From Arthrobacter methylotrophus (lineage in GTDB: Bacteria > Actinomycetota > Actinomycetes > Actinomycetales > Micrococcaceae), in assembly GCF_039539965.1 (NCBI RefSeq), contig NZ_BAABED010000001.1, positions 744,001 to 808,000 on the forward strand: a stretch of 64,000 bases of DNA. Reading direction: 5' to 3'. Under the pieces are notes generated by a model. The model did no database searches, had not been told where the DNA came from, and was given only the letters and a program-made list of their open reading frames with translations. Shown piece by piece: positions 31,497-40,344 of the stretch; position 1 is the stretch's first letter, and every line of letters starts with the position of its first letter. The position numbers and the translations under genes are program-made.

Positions 31497-32924
31497 TTAG
31501 TAGCCGGCCGATTTAAGGAGGGCCGAAACCTTGTCTGACGCGGACTTGAGGGCGTCCGATGGCGAGGAAGCGCCGGTTGCTGCGTTGTTCACTGCGACGG
31601 CCACCTCGTGGCTGACTTCGGTGTAGTTGGTCAACCGTGCGCGGCCGACGCCTTCTGCGAGGGATTTTCCGAGGGTGTCGTAGAAGGGTGCTAGGGGGTT
31701 ATCGCTCTTGATACCGGCAAAGACGGAGGCCCGGCTGGGGTGCAGGGACTTGGCGGTCATCGTCGTTTGCTGCTCGGCGGCAGTTAGCCAGCTGATCGCC
31801 TGGTAGGCCCATTCCTTGTTCTTGGAATTCTTGTTCAAGCTCAGCATCCAGGTACCGAAGTGGGGGCCGGCAGCCTTGCCGGTGGGGACGGGGGCGTAGC
31901 CGATGGTGCCGCCCTTGACGTTGTCAGCGAGCTTAAGGTCGTGGTAGTTGATCGTCATGGCGGTCAGCCCGCTGCCGAATGATTCGGCTGTCGTGCCCCA
32001 ATCCGCTGACGTGCTGCCCGGGGGGACATGTCCGCTTTGCGCCAGCTTGGCGTAGTAATCCAGCGCCTCGACTCCTTCGGGGGTGTTGAACGCAGGCTTG
32101 CCGCTCTCGTCCGCGAGTGTTCCGTCTCCGCCGTATGATGCCAGCAGGGTCTTGAAGTCGTCCGTGGCCCAGTCGCCGACGCCGGCCATGACCGTCGTGC
32201 CGTAAAGCTTCTTGTCCGGCTGGGTAAAGAACCCTGCCACCTGGGCATAGTCATCCCAGGTCTTCGGGACCGTGAGGTCCTTACCGTACTTGGCTTTGAA
32301 GTTCGCCTTTTGGGTCGGGTCGTTGAACAGGTCGCTCCGGTAGGCCATGACGGCCACGTTCGACTGGATCGGCATCCCGTAGACGTCGAATCCTGCGTTC
32401 TTTATCGCGGACACGTCCGGCTTCGCAGTGGGATCCGGGTAGCGTTTGATCGGTGAATCAGCGTTGTAGACGGCTGTGTCGTAGAACACCTTGGGGATGA
32501 AATCGCCCACGTTGGATTGGAGGGTGCCAGGGTTCAGGGCGTCGTTCTGGATGTACTGGCTCAGGGGTTCGAGGTTCTGCACCAGGGCCGGCGCCCACGG
32601 AGTGTCGACGACGACAATGTCGTAGTAGCTGCTGCTGGAAGCGAACTCCGAGAAGACCTTCTGCTGCAACGCGTCGTACGGCTGGTTGTCGATCTTCAGA
32701 TCGATGCCGAACTTTTCCTTGAACTGCGGCACCAGCGACGCGACGGCGGCGCTGTTGGCTTCATCAGTGGTGTAGAGCATCCGCAGCTCTGTCGGTTTGG
32801 CCGCTGCGGTGTTAGGTGCTGATGACCCGCCCGTGCATGCGGTCGCCAACAGGGTCACGGTGAGCGCGGCCCCCAGGCCTGCTACGACGCGGGACCGCTT
32901 GATGCGTTCGAGAGATCGAATCAT
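31497..32924 (-). CDS. Extracellular sugar-binding lipoprotein of the ABC importer
   Basis: This 475-residue protein starts MIRSLERIKRSRVVAGLGAA with a signal peptide ending in the lipobox LATAC, so it should be lipid-anchored. The binding domain is of the family-1 type (LRMLYTTDEANSAAVASLVP, later AWAPALVQNLEPLSQ). ATG 32924 has AAGGAAAGG upstream. The frame is also open upstream to ATG 32987, which carries a fragment unlike any signal peptide. The ligand is unknown, probably an oligosaccharide or glycoside. Confidence 0.9.
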   Translation of the reverse strand: MIRSLERIKRSRVVAGLGAALTVTLLATACTGGSSAPNTAAAKPTELRMLYTTDEANSAAVASLVPQFKEKFGIDLKIDNQPYDALQQKVFSEFASSSSYYDIVVVDTPWAPALVQNLEPLSQYIQNDALNPGTLQSNVGDFIPKVFYDTAVYNADSPIKRYPDPTAKPDVSAIKNAGFDVYGMPIQSNVAVMAYRSDLFNDPTQKANFKAKYGKDLTVPKTWDDYAQVAGFFTQPDKKLYGTTVMAGVGDWATDDFKTLLASYGGDGTLADESGKPAFNTPEGVEALDYYAKLAQSGHVPPGSTSADWGTTAESFGSGLTAMTINYHDLKLADNVKGGTIGYAPVPTGKAAGPHFGTWMLSLNKNSKNKEWAYQAISWLTAAEQQTTMTAKSLHPSRASVFAGIKSDNPLAPFYDTLGKSLAEGVGRARLTNYTEVSHEVAVAVNNAATGASSPSDALKSASDKVSALLKSAGY

Positions 32925-32987
32925 CTCACTGCCTTTCCTTATGCCTCGGGCACCCCATGCGCCGAGGCCTACCTGGATGATTTTCAT
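32925..32987 (-). pseudogene. Remnant of the start of a second Gfo/Idh gene fused in frame to the binding-protein gene
   Basis: An ATG at 32987 overlaps the stop of the preceding Gfo/Idh gene (ATGA) and encodes MKIIQVGLGAWG, a textbook Gfo/Idh N-terminal Rossmann start. The similarity ends after about 12 codons and the frame runs into the lipoprotein ORF. It looks like the scar of a deleted dehydrogenase gene. Confidence 0.6.
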
Positions 32988-34120
32988 TGATGGACTCCTT
33001 GCAGTTGTTTCACGGCTGGGACGTCGACCCACTGGCCGCTGTTGCTGGATTCGATGATGCTTTCGGTAAGGACGGCTGCCCTGAGTCCGTCGCGGAATGT
33101 GGGCAGGCCCTCAGGGGCTTGCCCACCGATGGCGGTGTAGGTGTCGGCCACGAAGGCGTTGAATGCGTCCTGATAGCCCTGCGGGTGCCCCGCGGGGAGA
33201 ACTGATAGCCTCGCCGCGTCAGCCGACAGCGCGTCGCGGTCGCGGACAAGCAGCTCGGAACCGGCCCGTTTGCCCAGCCACAGAGTCTCCGGTGCTTCCT
33301 GGTCGAACTGGACCGTGTTTTCAGAGCCGGAGATTTCGATCATCAGCCGGTTCTTGCGACCGGGCGCGACTTGGCTCACCAGGAGGTTTCCGACGGCGCC
33401 GGTATCAGTTGCGAATACAGCGGCAACGAGGTCCTCGGTCTGGACGTCGCTATGGTTTGCCCGGCCGGAAAACAGCGTGCGGCTCACTGCGCCGACCCTG
33501 GTGATCCGGTCATTGGTCACGAATTCGATCAGGTCGCACAGATGGGACCCGATGTCGGCAAAAGCACGCGACGGACCCCCCAACCCGGCATCCACCCGCC
33601 AGTTGTCGTCATCCCGGGACAGCAGCCAGTCCTGAAGATAGGAGCCCTGGATCGTCGAGATCCGTCCCGTCTGGCCGGACGCAATACGGTCCCGGGCTTC
33701 CCGGACCATTGGGTGGAACCGGTAGACGAACGGAACGGTCGCGACCGTCCCGGCCGCAGCGGCCAGCTCCACAAGATGGGTGGCATCCTGTGCGGTGGTC
33801 GCTAGAGGCTTCTCGCAGACAACGTGCTTGCCTGCTTTCAGCGCTGCCTCGGCCAGTGCGACGTGGGTGGCGTTCGGGGTGCAGACGTGGACGACGTCGA
33901 TCCTGTCGTCCTGGACGAGGTCCTGGACGGAGGCGTAAGCCTGCTCGACGCCCAGGCGGTCTTTGGCGCGGGCAGCGCTGGCACGGTTCGAGGACGCGAT
34001 GCCTGCGATTTCCGCCCCTGCGGCACGGGCGGCTCTGCTATGCACCTCAGCCATGAACCCGGCGCCGACGAACCCGGCCCGTAACCGGGAGGGGGCTGTC
34101 GTGGTTCTGTCGTTTTCCAT
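32984..34120 (-). CDS. Gfo/Idh/MocA family oxidoreductase
   Basis: This 378-residue protein has a Rossmann start, RAGFVGAGFMAEVHSRAARA, the EKP motif HVVCEKPLATTAQDA, and a C-terminal segment GGPSRAFADIGSHLCDLIEF with the D-x3-H pair of the active site. It is the first gene of the minus-strand sugar operon. It faces the ROK regulator across about 250 bases. The start is ATG 34120. Confidence 0.92.
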   Translation of the reverse strand: MENDRTTTAPSRLRAGFVGAGFMAEVHSRAARAAGAEIAGIASSNRASAARAKDRLGVEQAYASVQDLVQDDRIDVVHVCTPNATHVALAEAALKAGKHVVCEKPLATTAQDATHLVELAAAAGTVATVPFVYRFHPMVREARDRIASGQTGRISTIQGSYLQDWLLSRDDDNWRVDAGLGGPSRAFADIGSHLCDLIEFVTNDRITRVGAVSRTLFSGRANHSDVQTEDLVAAVFATDTGAVGNLLVSQVAPGRKNRLMIEISGSENTVQFDQEAPETLWLGKRAGSELLVRDRDALSADAARLSVLPAGHPQGYQDAFNAFVADTYTAIGGQAPEGLPTFRDGLRAAVLTESIIESSNSGQWVDVPAVKQLQGVHQ

Positions 34121-34164
34121 GCCGAAACAGTGACACGCACCAAGCGGCTTTGGTCGTTAGTCAG

Positions 34165-34183
34165 CAAAAGTCTGCACCTTTTG
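34165..34183. promoter_or_regulatory. Candidate ROK operator between the Gfo/Idh and ROK genes
   Basis: CAAAAG (34165-34170) and CTTTTG (34178-34183) are perfect complements with seven bases between, 45-63 bases upstream of the Gfo/Idh start. AT-rich inverted repeats of this type are usual ROK/NagC-type sites. Assignment is by position. Confidence 0.45.
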
Positions 34184-34373
34184 ACGCTGTTGGCGGTGGA
34201 ATGCGCACAGAAGTTGCACTCTTTGATGTTCTTGGCGTTGACGAGTGGACGGGAAGGTACAGGCACCCGACACTGGGTGGAGCTGAGGACCCCGCTCAGG
34301 GGAAATGTCACACGATGTGTCCAGACGTCAGCTCACCCCTCACCTCTTGTGTGAGCCCACGAAACGGAGAGAG

Positions 34374-35627
34374 ATGGATAACGGCGGTGCCGGCGAACTT
34401 TTGCGTATCCTGCGGGACGGACGCCCGCGAACCAGGGCTGACCTGGCTGGGATAACGGGCTTGGGGCGAGCTGCCATCAGCTCTCGCCTTGAGTCGCTCT
34501 TGGAACTCGGGCTGGTTGTACCGGTGTCGGATGCGGCCTCCACGGGGGGCCGGCCTTCGGCCCGACTGGCCTTCAACCCCGGTGCAAGGCTGGTCGCTGC
34601 CGCCGACGTCGGCGCCACACACGCGACCGTGGCGCTCACGGACCTGTCGGGAAGGATTCTCCTGGAAACCACTGAACGACTTGAGATTTCCTGCGGACCT
34701 GAGGCTGTTCTGGATTGGCTCGCGATGACGCTGCAGGGTCATTTGAAAGCGGTGAAGCGTCCGGCAACGGATATCATCGCTGTTGGCATCGGACTTCCCG
34801 GTCCCGTTGAACACTCCACCGGAAAACCGACCAGCCCTCCGATCATGCCGGGATGGGACGGATTCGATGTCCCCGCTTACGTTCAGCAGACCTTCGCCGT
34901 TCCCGTGCTGGTCGACAACGATGTCAACATCATGGCCCTCGGCGAGCGGGCGGCACGCTGGCCCAACGAGGACAACATGATCTTTCTTAAAGTCGCTACC
35001 GGTATCGGCTCCGGGGTTATTAGTGGAGGGACACTGCAGCGAGGCGCGGCGGGTGTCGCAGGAGACGTCGGCCATATTGCCGTTTCCAACGCGGCAGGCA
35101 TCCAATGCCGCTGCGGCAAGATTGCCTGTCTGGAAGCCATCGCAGGCGCTCCGGCCGTCGCCGCCCATCTCCGCGAAAACGGACTCGAAGCAACCACCGC
35201 AAACGACGTCGTCTCGCTCGTCCGTTCCGGTGATTTGGCTGCCATTCAAGCCGTTCGGCAGGCTGGCCGGGACATCGGAGAAATGCTCAACATGTGTGTG
35301 AGCCTCGTCAACCCTTCCCTGATTGTCGTCGGTGGATCGCTTGCACAATCCGGAGAACATCTGATCGCCGGCATCCGCGAAATGGTCTATTCACGCTCCA
35401 CGCCCTTGGCGACCCAGCACTTGAACATCACGCAATCCGAAACCGGCCCGGAAGCTGGAGTCGTTGGGGCCAGCATCTTGGCCATCGAATATGCCCTCGC
35501 GCCTCAGCGAGTCAGCGGTCTCGCAGCCACGCTGCATCCCGGCGGACGCCAAAATACCGATCGGCAGAAGGTGGAACGCGTCGTCCCAGCCTCCCAGCCT
35601 TCACTCCGTGACTCCGTGGCCAGTTAA
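34374..35627 (+). CDS. ROK family transcriptional repressor
   Basis: This 417-residue protein has an N-terminal winged HTH (GRPRTRADLAGITGLGRAAI) and a ROK sugar-kinase-like domain: DVGATHATVALTDLSGR (phosphate 1 motif), GIGLPGPVE, and the zinc motif CRCGKIACLEAIAG. I chose ATG 34374 with ACGGAGAGAG just upstream; the frame extends further without similarity. It is divergent from the sugar operon, and so is its probable repressor, released by the transported sugar or a derivative. Confidence 0.92.
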   Translation: MDNGGAGELLRILRDGRPRTRADLAGITGLGRAAISSRLESLLELGLVVPVSDAASTGGRPSARLAFNPGARLVAAADVGATHATVALTDLSGRILLETTERLEISCGPEAVLDWLAMTLQGHLKAVKRPATDIIAVGIGLPGPVEHSTGKPTSPPIMPGWDGFDVPAYVQQTFAVPVLVDNDVNIMALGERAARWPNEDNMIFLKVATGIGSGVISGGTLQRGAAGVAGDVGHIAVSNAAGIQCRCGKIACLEAIAGAPAVAAHLRENGLEATTANDVVSLVRSGDLAAIQAVRQAGRDIGEMLNMCVSLVNPSLIVVGGSLAQSGEHLIAGIREMVYSRSTPLATQHLNITQSETGPEAGVVGASILAIEYALAPQRVSGLAATLHPGGRQNTDRQKVERVVPASQPSLRDSVAS

Positions 35628-35859
35628 TTGCACCGCGCATTTCCTTGGCCAAGCCAGGGCGGCGGCAAAACCGGTCATGTGGGGGTGCCGGAACTGAGAC
35701 CATCAACGTGCTAAATAGAGATGCACGCAGCTAAAATAGGCCTAACAGCTAAGGTCTTTTCTGGCCGAGCTTGTGTGCCACCGCGACCGCTGCCCCAAGA
35801 CGTCGCGGCCATTCCAAGGGACGGCCCGGAAGGTCACGCTGGCCAAAAAGGAGGATGGC

Positions 35860-36888
35860 ATGCCTCAATCTGCTACTGAGAACAGCGGTCAGCTGCGACG
35901 ATATGCAGTGCCGGAGGGGCTCAGTCCAGCACAAAGGTTCGAACATTGGCGAACGTGGTACAGCAGTGCTGTCGAAACTCCGATGCGGTTGGAGAAGTCC
36001 AAAGATGCTGCGCCCCTGCCTTTCAATCCTTCAGCGATCAGTCTTGCAGGGCCAGGCTTCAGCCTCATAGAAATGTACAACGCCCCCGCAGTGGGCTCGT
36101 GGGCGCCTAATCCCGATACCAGGGATCTGCGTCTGGCCTACTTCAGGAAAGCGCCGACCCTGACCCTCGCTGTCAATGGCTTGCCTGAGCCGGTATTACC
36201 GGGCTCCGTCAGGTTCATCGATACCTCGCTGGGCGGAAGTTTCGATGCGCCGGAGGGCTTTCACGCCTTGCAGATCAACGTCGACCGCAGCAGCATGGAT
36301 TTGAACGAGGCCGCACTACGCTCCCTGCTCGTCCTTCCTGACCTTGCAAAGCATCCAATTGTCGGCACTTTCGTGATTCCTGCGCTGTTGAGTTGGAAGA
36401 GACCGGGCATCAACCGGGAGGTGTCGGGAACCGGCGACATCTTCCGATCCGTGATGGCGACCCTGGTGGGCTCCCTGCTTGAAACGGCGGTCGACATAGA
36501 GGCCCAGAAACCGGCCCTCAGCCGAGCGGTGAAGCAATACCTTGATGCCAGCTATGACAACCCCGATCTGGACGTCGCAATGATCGCTGAAAGGTTCAAT
36601 CTCTCCCGTCGCTCTCTGTTCTACTTCTTCGAGAATGAAGAGCTCCACTTAGGTGAGCGTATACGCGCCTTGAGAACTCGCAGAGCGCTGGAACTCCTTC
36701 TTCATGCCGACGCCCAAAGGAACACGTATTCAGAAATTGCGGCATCATGCGGATTCACCAACGTGCAAAGCATGCGCCGTGCCGTGAAAGAGTTCACCGG
36801 GATGAACGTGAGGGAGATCCACCGATCCGAGACCGTAGTTCGTGTTGCGCTGCAACAGCTGCGGGAGGCGCTGTCCCCTAGCACCTGA
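35860..36888 (+). CDS. AraC family transcriptional regulator
   Basis: This protein of about 342 residues has an N-terminal domain resembling the AraC-binding-like domain of FeaR/NahR-type activators (EGLSPAQRFEHWRTWYSSAV, then TLTLAVNGLPEPVLPGSVRF). The C-terminal double HTH contains MIAERFNLSRRSLFYFFE and EIAASCGFTNVQSMRRAVKE. The start ATG 35860 has AAAAGGAGG upstream. The target is unknown; it lies between the sugar operon and the SulP gene. Confidence 0.9.
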   Translation: MPQSATENSGQLRRYAVPEGLSPAQRFEHWRTWYSSAVETPMRLEKSKDAAPLPFNPSAISLAGPGFSLIEMYNAPAVGSWAPNPDTRDLRLAYFRKAPTLTLAVNGLPEPVLPGSVRFIDTSLGGSFDAPEGFHALQINVDRSSMDLNEAALRSLLVLPDLAKHPIVGTFVIPALLSWKRPGINREVSGTGDIFRSVMATLVGSLLETAVDIEAQKPALSRAVKQYLDASYDNPDLDVAMIAERFNLSRRSLFYFFENEELHLGERIRALRTRRALELLLHADAQRNTYSEIAASCGFTNVQSMRRAVKEFTGMNVREIHRSETVVRVALQQLREALSPST

Positions 36889-37115
36889 CGGAACTGGGGG
36901 AGACTGCGAGGACGTTCTGCGGCCTGAATTCACAGACGGGACCAAGGCGGAATCCGCCTGTTACGGTAGTGTTGCACGCACGGCCGAAAGTCTCCGGCCC
37001 ATACTCTCTCCACCCCGATTGTCTTCAATGACAGGGCTGGACTTGTGCGCATTGTGGCGCGCAGAAGAGTCGCTCACCAGCTCTCGCGCGAGAGCCAAGC
37101 CCCTGGAGTCGCTCC

Positions 37116-38615
37116 TTGGCCACCGCCGTACGCCCTCGCCTGATCCGGCAACCGATCACCGTCCTGAGCGCCCTGTGCTCTCGGCGGCAGCTTTCCCGCG
37201 AGATCCTCGCCGGCATGGTCACTACCCTTGCCTTGGTCCCGGAAGTCATTTCCTTCTCGATCGTCGCGGGGGTCGATCCAATGGTCAGCCTCGTCGCATC
37301 CATCGTCCTGGCCTTGACGATGTCGATTCTCGGCGGACGGCCAGGGATGATAACTGCCGCGGCCGGGTCCGTTGCCCTCGTTATTGCCCCGCTCGTCCAT
37401 GACCACGGTGTCCAGTATGTCCTGCCGACCGTGATCCTTGCCGGTGTCATCCAAATCGTCTTTGGTCTTACCGGTCTTGCACGGCTCATGCGATTCATCC
37501 CCCGCTCTGTGATGATCGGGTTCGTCAACGCCCTGGGTGTGCTCATTTTCACGGCGCAGGTGCCTCATGTCCTGAACGTTCCCTGGCCGGCGTACGTCCT
37601 GTTCGCTCTGACGTTCGCCATCATCTTCATCCTTCCGCGTTTCACCAAGGCCGTCCCGGCACCGCTGCTTGCGATAGTCGTCGTCACAGCGATCGTCATC
37701 GTCGCCCGGCTCGTCGTTCCGAACGTCGCCGGCGAGGGCTCCCTCACCGGGAAGATGCCAGGGATCACCCCGTTCCTCGTTCCGCTGGATTTAGTGACCT
37801 TGCAGCTGATTTTGCCGACTGCGCTGAGCGTGGCGTTCGTCGGTCTCATGGAAACCCTCCTCACCGCGAAACTCGTCGACGACATCACCGAAACCCCCTC
37901 ACACAAGGGCCGTGAATCGTGGGCTCTAGGCGTCTCGAACATCCTTGCCGGGTTCTACGGCGGCATCGCCGGCTGCGCAATGATCGGCCAAACCGTCCTT
38001 AACGTGAAGACCGGCCGTGCCCGCACCCGCATTTCAACCTTCGTCGCCGGGTTGTTCCTTCTGGCCCTGGTGACCGGGCTCAGCTCGATTATGGGACAGA
38101 TCCCGATGGTCGCGCTCGCCGCGGTCATGATGATCGTCGCTGTCACCACCGTCGACTGGCACAGCGTAAAACCGTCCACCCTGAAAAGGATGCCGGTTCC
38201 GGAGACGATCGTCATGGCAGCCACCGTCGCCGTCGTCGTCATCACCGGGAACCTCGCCTACGGCGTCCTCGTCGGTGTCATCCTCGCGATGGTGCTCTTC
38301 GCACGCCGAGTGGCCCACGTCATCACCGTCGACCGGACCCTGGCATGCGATGGTGAGAGTGTCCGCTATGAGGTGGTGGGGCCGCTGTTCTTCGGGAGCA
38401 GCAATGATCTCGTCGAGCAGTTCTCTTACGCCAACGACCCGGCCTCCGTGACCATCGATCTCAAGCAGGCTCAAATCTGGGATGCCTCGACAGTTGCAGC
38501 CCTCGACTCCATCGAAACGAAATATGGCGCCCACGGCGCCACGGTGACGATTGAAGGTCTCGATGAGCGCAGCACCGGCTTCCACCGTCGCCTTACCGGT
38601 CACTTGGGCGTCTGA
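37116..38615 (+). CDS. SulP family inorganic anion transporter with STAS domain
   Basis: This 499-residue membrane protein has about 10-12 segments beginning REILAGMVTTLALVPEVISF, the SulP transmembrane signature. ITTVDWHSV-like and NILAGFYGGIAGCAMIGQTV motifs also fit. The C-terminus is a STAS domain (SVTIDLKQAQIWDASTVAAL). It may carry sulfate, bicarbonate or a dicarboxylate; the substrate cannot be told from the sequence. The start is probably TTG 37116 with GGAG upstream. Confidence 0.9.
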   Translation: MATAVRPRLIRQPITVLSALCSRRQLSREILAGMVTTLALVPEVISFSIVAGVDPMVSLVASIVLALTMSILGGRPGMITAAAGSVALVIAPLVHDHGVQYVLPTVILAGVIQIVFGLTGLARLMRFIPRSVMIGFVNALGVLIFTAQVPHVLNVPWPAYVLFALTFAIIFILPRFTKAVPAPLLAIVVVTAIVIVARLVVPNVAGEGSLTGKMPGITPFLVPLDLVTLQLILPTALSVAFVGLMETLLTAKLVDDITETPSHKGRESWALGVSNILAGFYGGIAGCAMIGQTVLNVKTGRARTRISTFVAGLFLLALVTGLSSIMGQIPMVALAAVMMIVAVTTVDWHSVKPSTLKRMPVPETIVMAATVAVVVITGNLAYGVLVGVILAMVLFARRVAHVITVDRTLACDGESVRYEVVGPLFFGSSNDLVEQFSYANDPASVTIDLKQAQIWDASTVAALDSIETKYGAHGATVTIEGLDERSTGFHRRLTGHLGV

Positions 38616-38679
38616 CCGGGCTCAGCCGCGGAACCCGCCGTCGGCACTACCGTGAAGGCCAGGGCCTGCATCCCTTTGA

Positions 38680-38701
38680 GAAGAGGTCAGGGATTCGAAT
38701 C
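38680..38701 (+). other. tRNA-like 3' fragment
   Basis: GAAGAGGTCAGG (38680-38691), two bases, then TTCGAATC (38694-38701) match the variable and T-arm segment of tRNA-Ala at 7589-7610 at 20 of 22 positions. No acceptor, D or anticodon arms can be folded around it. It may be a tRNA remnant, an attachment-site half, or chance similarity to the conserved T-arm. Confidence 0.35.
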
Positions 38702-38776
38702 CACCGGGCTGTCTGGCGGGCGTTCGCCGGCGTCTCCCGCACCGGCGCCCGCCGCGGGGCGCCGGTGGTTGGCGAA

Positions 38777-40342
38777 CTATGGTTGAAGCGCGGCCACCGC
38801 AGGCGTTTCAGCGGTCAGCGGGGAATCGGAGACGGTCTGCACGAAGCGCTTAATACGCGGGTCGGCGTTGGCTCCAAACACAGATTCCGGTGGCCCCTGC
38901 TGGCCCACGACACCGTCTTCCATGAATACAACCCAGTCCGCAACGTCGCGGGCCAGCTTCATTTCGTGGGTGACGATTACCATGGTGATGCCCTCATGCG
39001 CCAGATCGGCGATGACGGAGAGCACCTCTTGGACCAGCTCCGGGTCCAATGCCGAGGTGGGCTCGTCGAAGAGCATCACGGACGGCTTCATGGCCAAAGC
39101 GCGGGCGATGGCCACGCGCTGTTGCTGGCCGCCGGAAAGCTGGTGCGGGTACTTCTTGGCATGGGCGGACATGCCCACCTTTCCCAGCAGTTCCATGCCG
39201 AAGGCCTCGGCCTCGGCGCCGGACATCTGCCGCAACTGGACGGGGGCGAGGGTCACGTTTTCCAAGACCGTCTTGTGGGGGAAGAGATTGAACCGCTGGA
39301 ACACCATACCCACGTTGCGCCGCTGGAGCGAGATGTCCTTATCGGACAGGGCCACAGTCCGCCCCTGCGGGCCGGGTTTGCTGCCTAGCAGCTGGCCGTT
39401 GACCTCGATCAGTCCGCCGTCGGCCGGTTCCAAGTGGTTCAGCGTGCGCACCAGTGTGGTCTTGCCGGAACCGGACGGGCCAATGACCACCACTACCTCG
39501 CCGGCGTGGACATCGACGTCGACGCCTTTGAGCACTTGGTTGCCGTGGAAGGACTTTGTCACGCCTTGGGCGTGGACCAGCCTCTCCCCGTTGTGCAGCC
39601 GGCGCTCGCGGCCCCGAGCCACCCGCCGGTCCTCGATGCAGTCTGGCTCTGTCTGGAGCGCCGGCCGGCGCCGGTTGACGTCCAGCTTGCGCTCCAAAAG
39701 GGCCCGGAGCTGATCGAAGACCGTCACCAGAAGGATGTAGAAGACGGCGACGGCGAGCAGGGTTTCCAACACCAGGAAGTTCTGCGTGTACAGGCGCTGG
39801 CCCACCAGCAGGATCTCCTGCAGGGAGATCACGCTGGCCAGCGAGGTCAGCTTCAGGATGGAGACAAACTCGTTGCCGAGCGCGGGGAGGGCAATCCGGA
39901 AGGCCTGCGGGATCACCACGTGGCGCTGGACATGTCCGTACGGCAGGCCCAGCGCGCGGGCCGCTTCGCGCTGGTCGATGGAGACGGCAAGCAGCCCACC
40001 GCGGTGGATCTCTGCCATGTAGGCCGCCTCACTCAGGACGAGCGCAATGAGGGCCGCGTTGAAGGAGGAGCCCAGCACCACCTGGGTGGCCGGGAAGACC
40101 TGCGGGACGTTGTAGGCGAAAACCAGGAGGACCAGCAGGGGGAGCGAGCGGAACAGCCAGACGTAGACACCAGCGACCCTGGAGAGCAGTTTCGACCGCG
40201 ATTCCTTCATCAACGCCAGGAGGATGCCCGCGACGTTCGCAATGAACCAGGCGAGAACGCTCAGTACGACGACGACGCCGGCAGCCGTCCAAAGTTCTGG
40301 ATCGCCAAAAAGGGAGAAGGTGTAAGCCCAGTCGAAGGTCAT
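38777..40342 (-). CDS. Amino-acid-type ABC transporter: fused permease and ATPase
   Basis: This 521-residue polypeptide joins a HisM-type permease (residues 1 to about 220, including EAARALGLPYGHVQRHVVIP) to a GlnQ-type ATPase (from about 255). The ATPase has Walker A GPSGSGKTTLVR, signature LSGGQQQRVAIARALA and Walker B VMLFDEPTSALDPE. In most organisms these are separate proteins. Its gene directly follows the binding-protein gene (2-base gap), giving a complete importer, probably for an amino acid or acyl-amino acid given the peptidase genes beside it. Confidence 0.95.
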   Translation of the reverse strand: MTFDWAYTFSLFGDPELWTAAGVVVVLSVLAWFIANVAGILLALMKESRSKLLSRVAGVYVWLFRSLPLLVLLVFAYNVPQVFPATQVVLGSSFNAALIALVLSEAAYMAEIHRGGLLAVSIDQREAARALGLPYGHVQRHVVIPQAFRIALPALGNEFVSILKLTSLASVISLQEILLVGQRLYTQNFLVLETLLAVAVFYILLVTVFDQLRALLERKLDVNRRRPALQTEPDCIEDRRVARGRERRLHNGERLVHAQGVTKSFHGNQVLKGVDVDVHAGEVVVVIGPSGSGKTTLVRTLNHLEPADGGLIEVNGQLLGSKPGPQGRTVALSDKDISLQRRNVGMVFQRFNLFPHKTVLENVTLAPVQLRQMSGAEAEAFGMELLGKVGMSAHAKKYPHQLSGGQQQRVAIARALAMKPSVMLFDEPTSALDPELVQEVLSVIADLAHEGITMVIVTHEMKLARDVADWVVFMEDGVVGQQGPPESVFGANADPRIKRFVQTVSDSPLTAETPAVAALQP

Positions 40343-40344
40343 GG

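Noticed and set aside
7550..38701. A defined 31-kb integrative island
   Set aside because: No integrase or conjugation gene is present and the second attachment-like segment is short and imperfect; kept only as a low-confidence finding.
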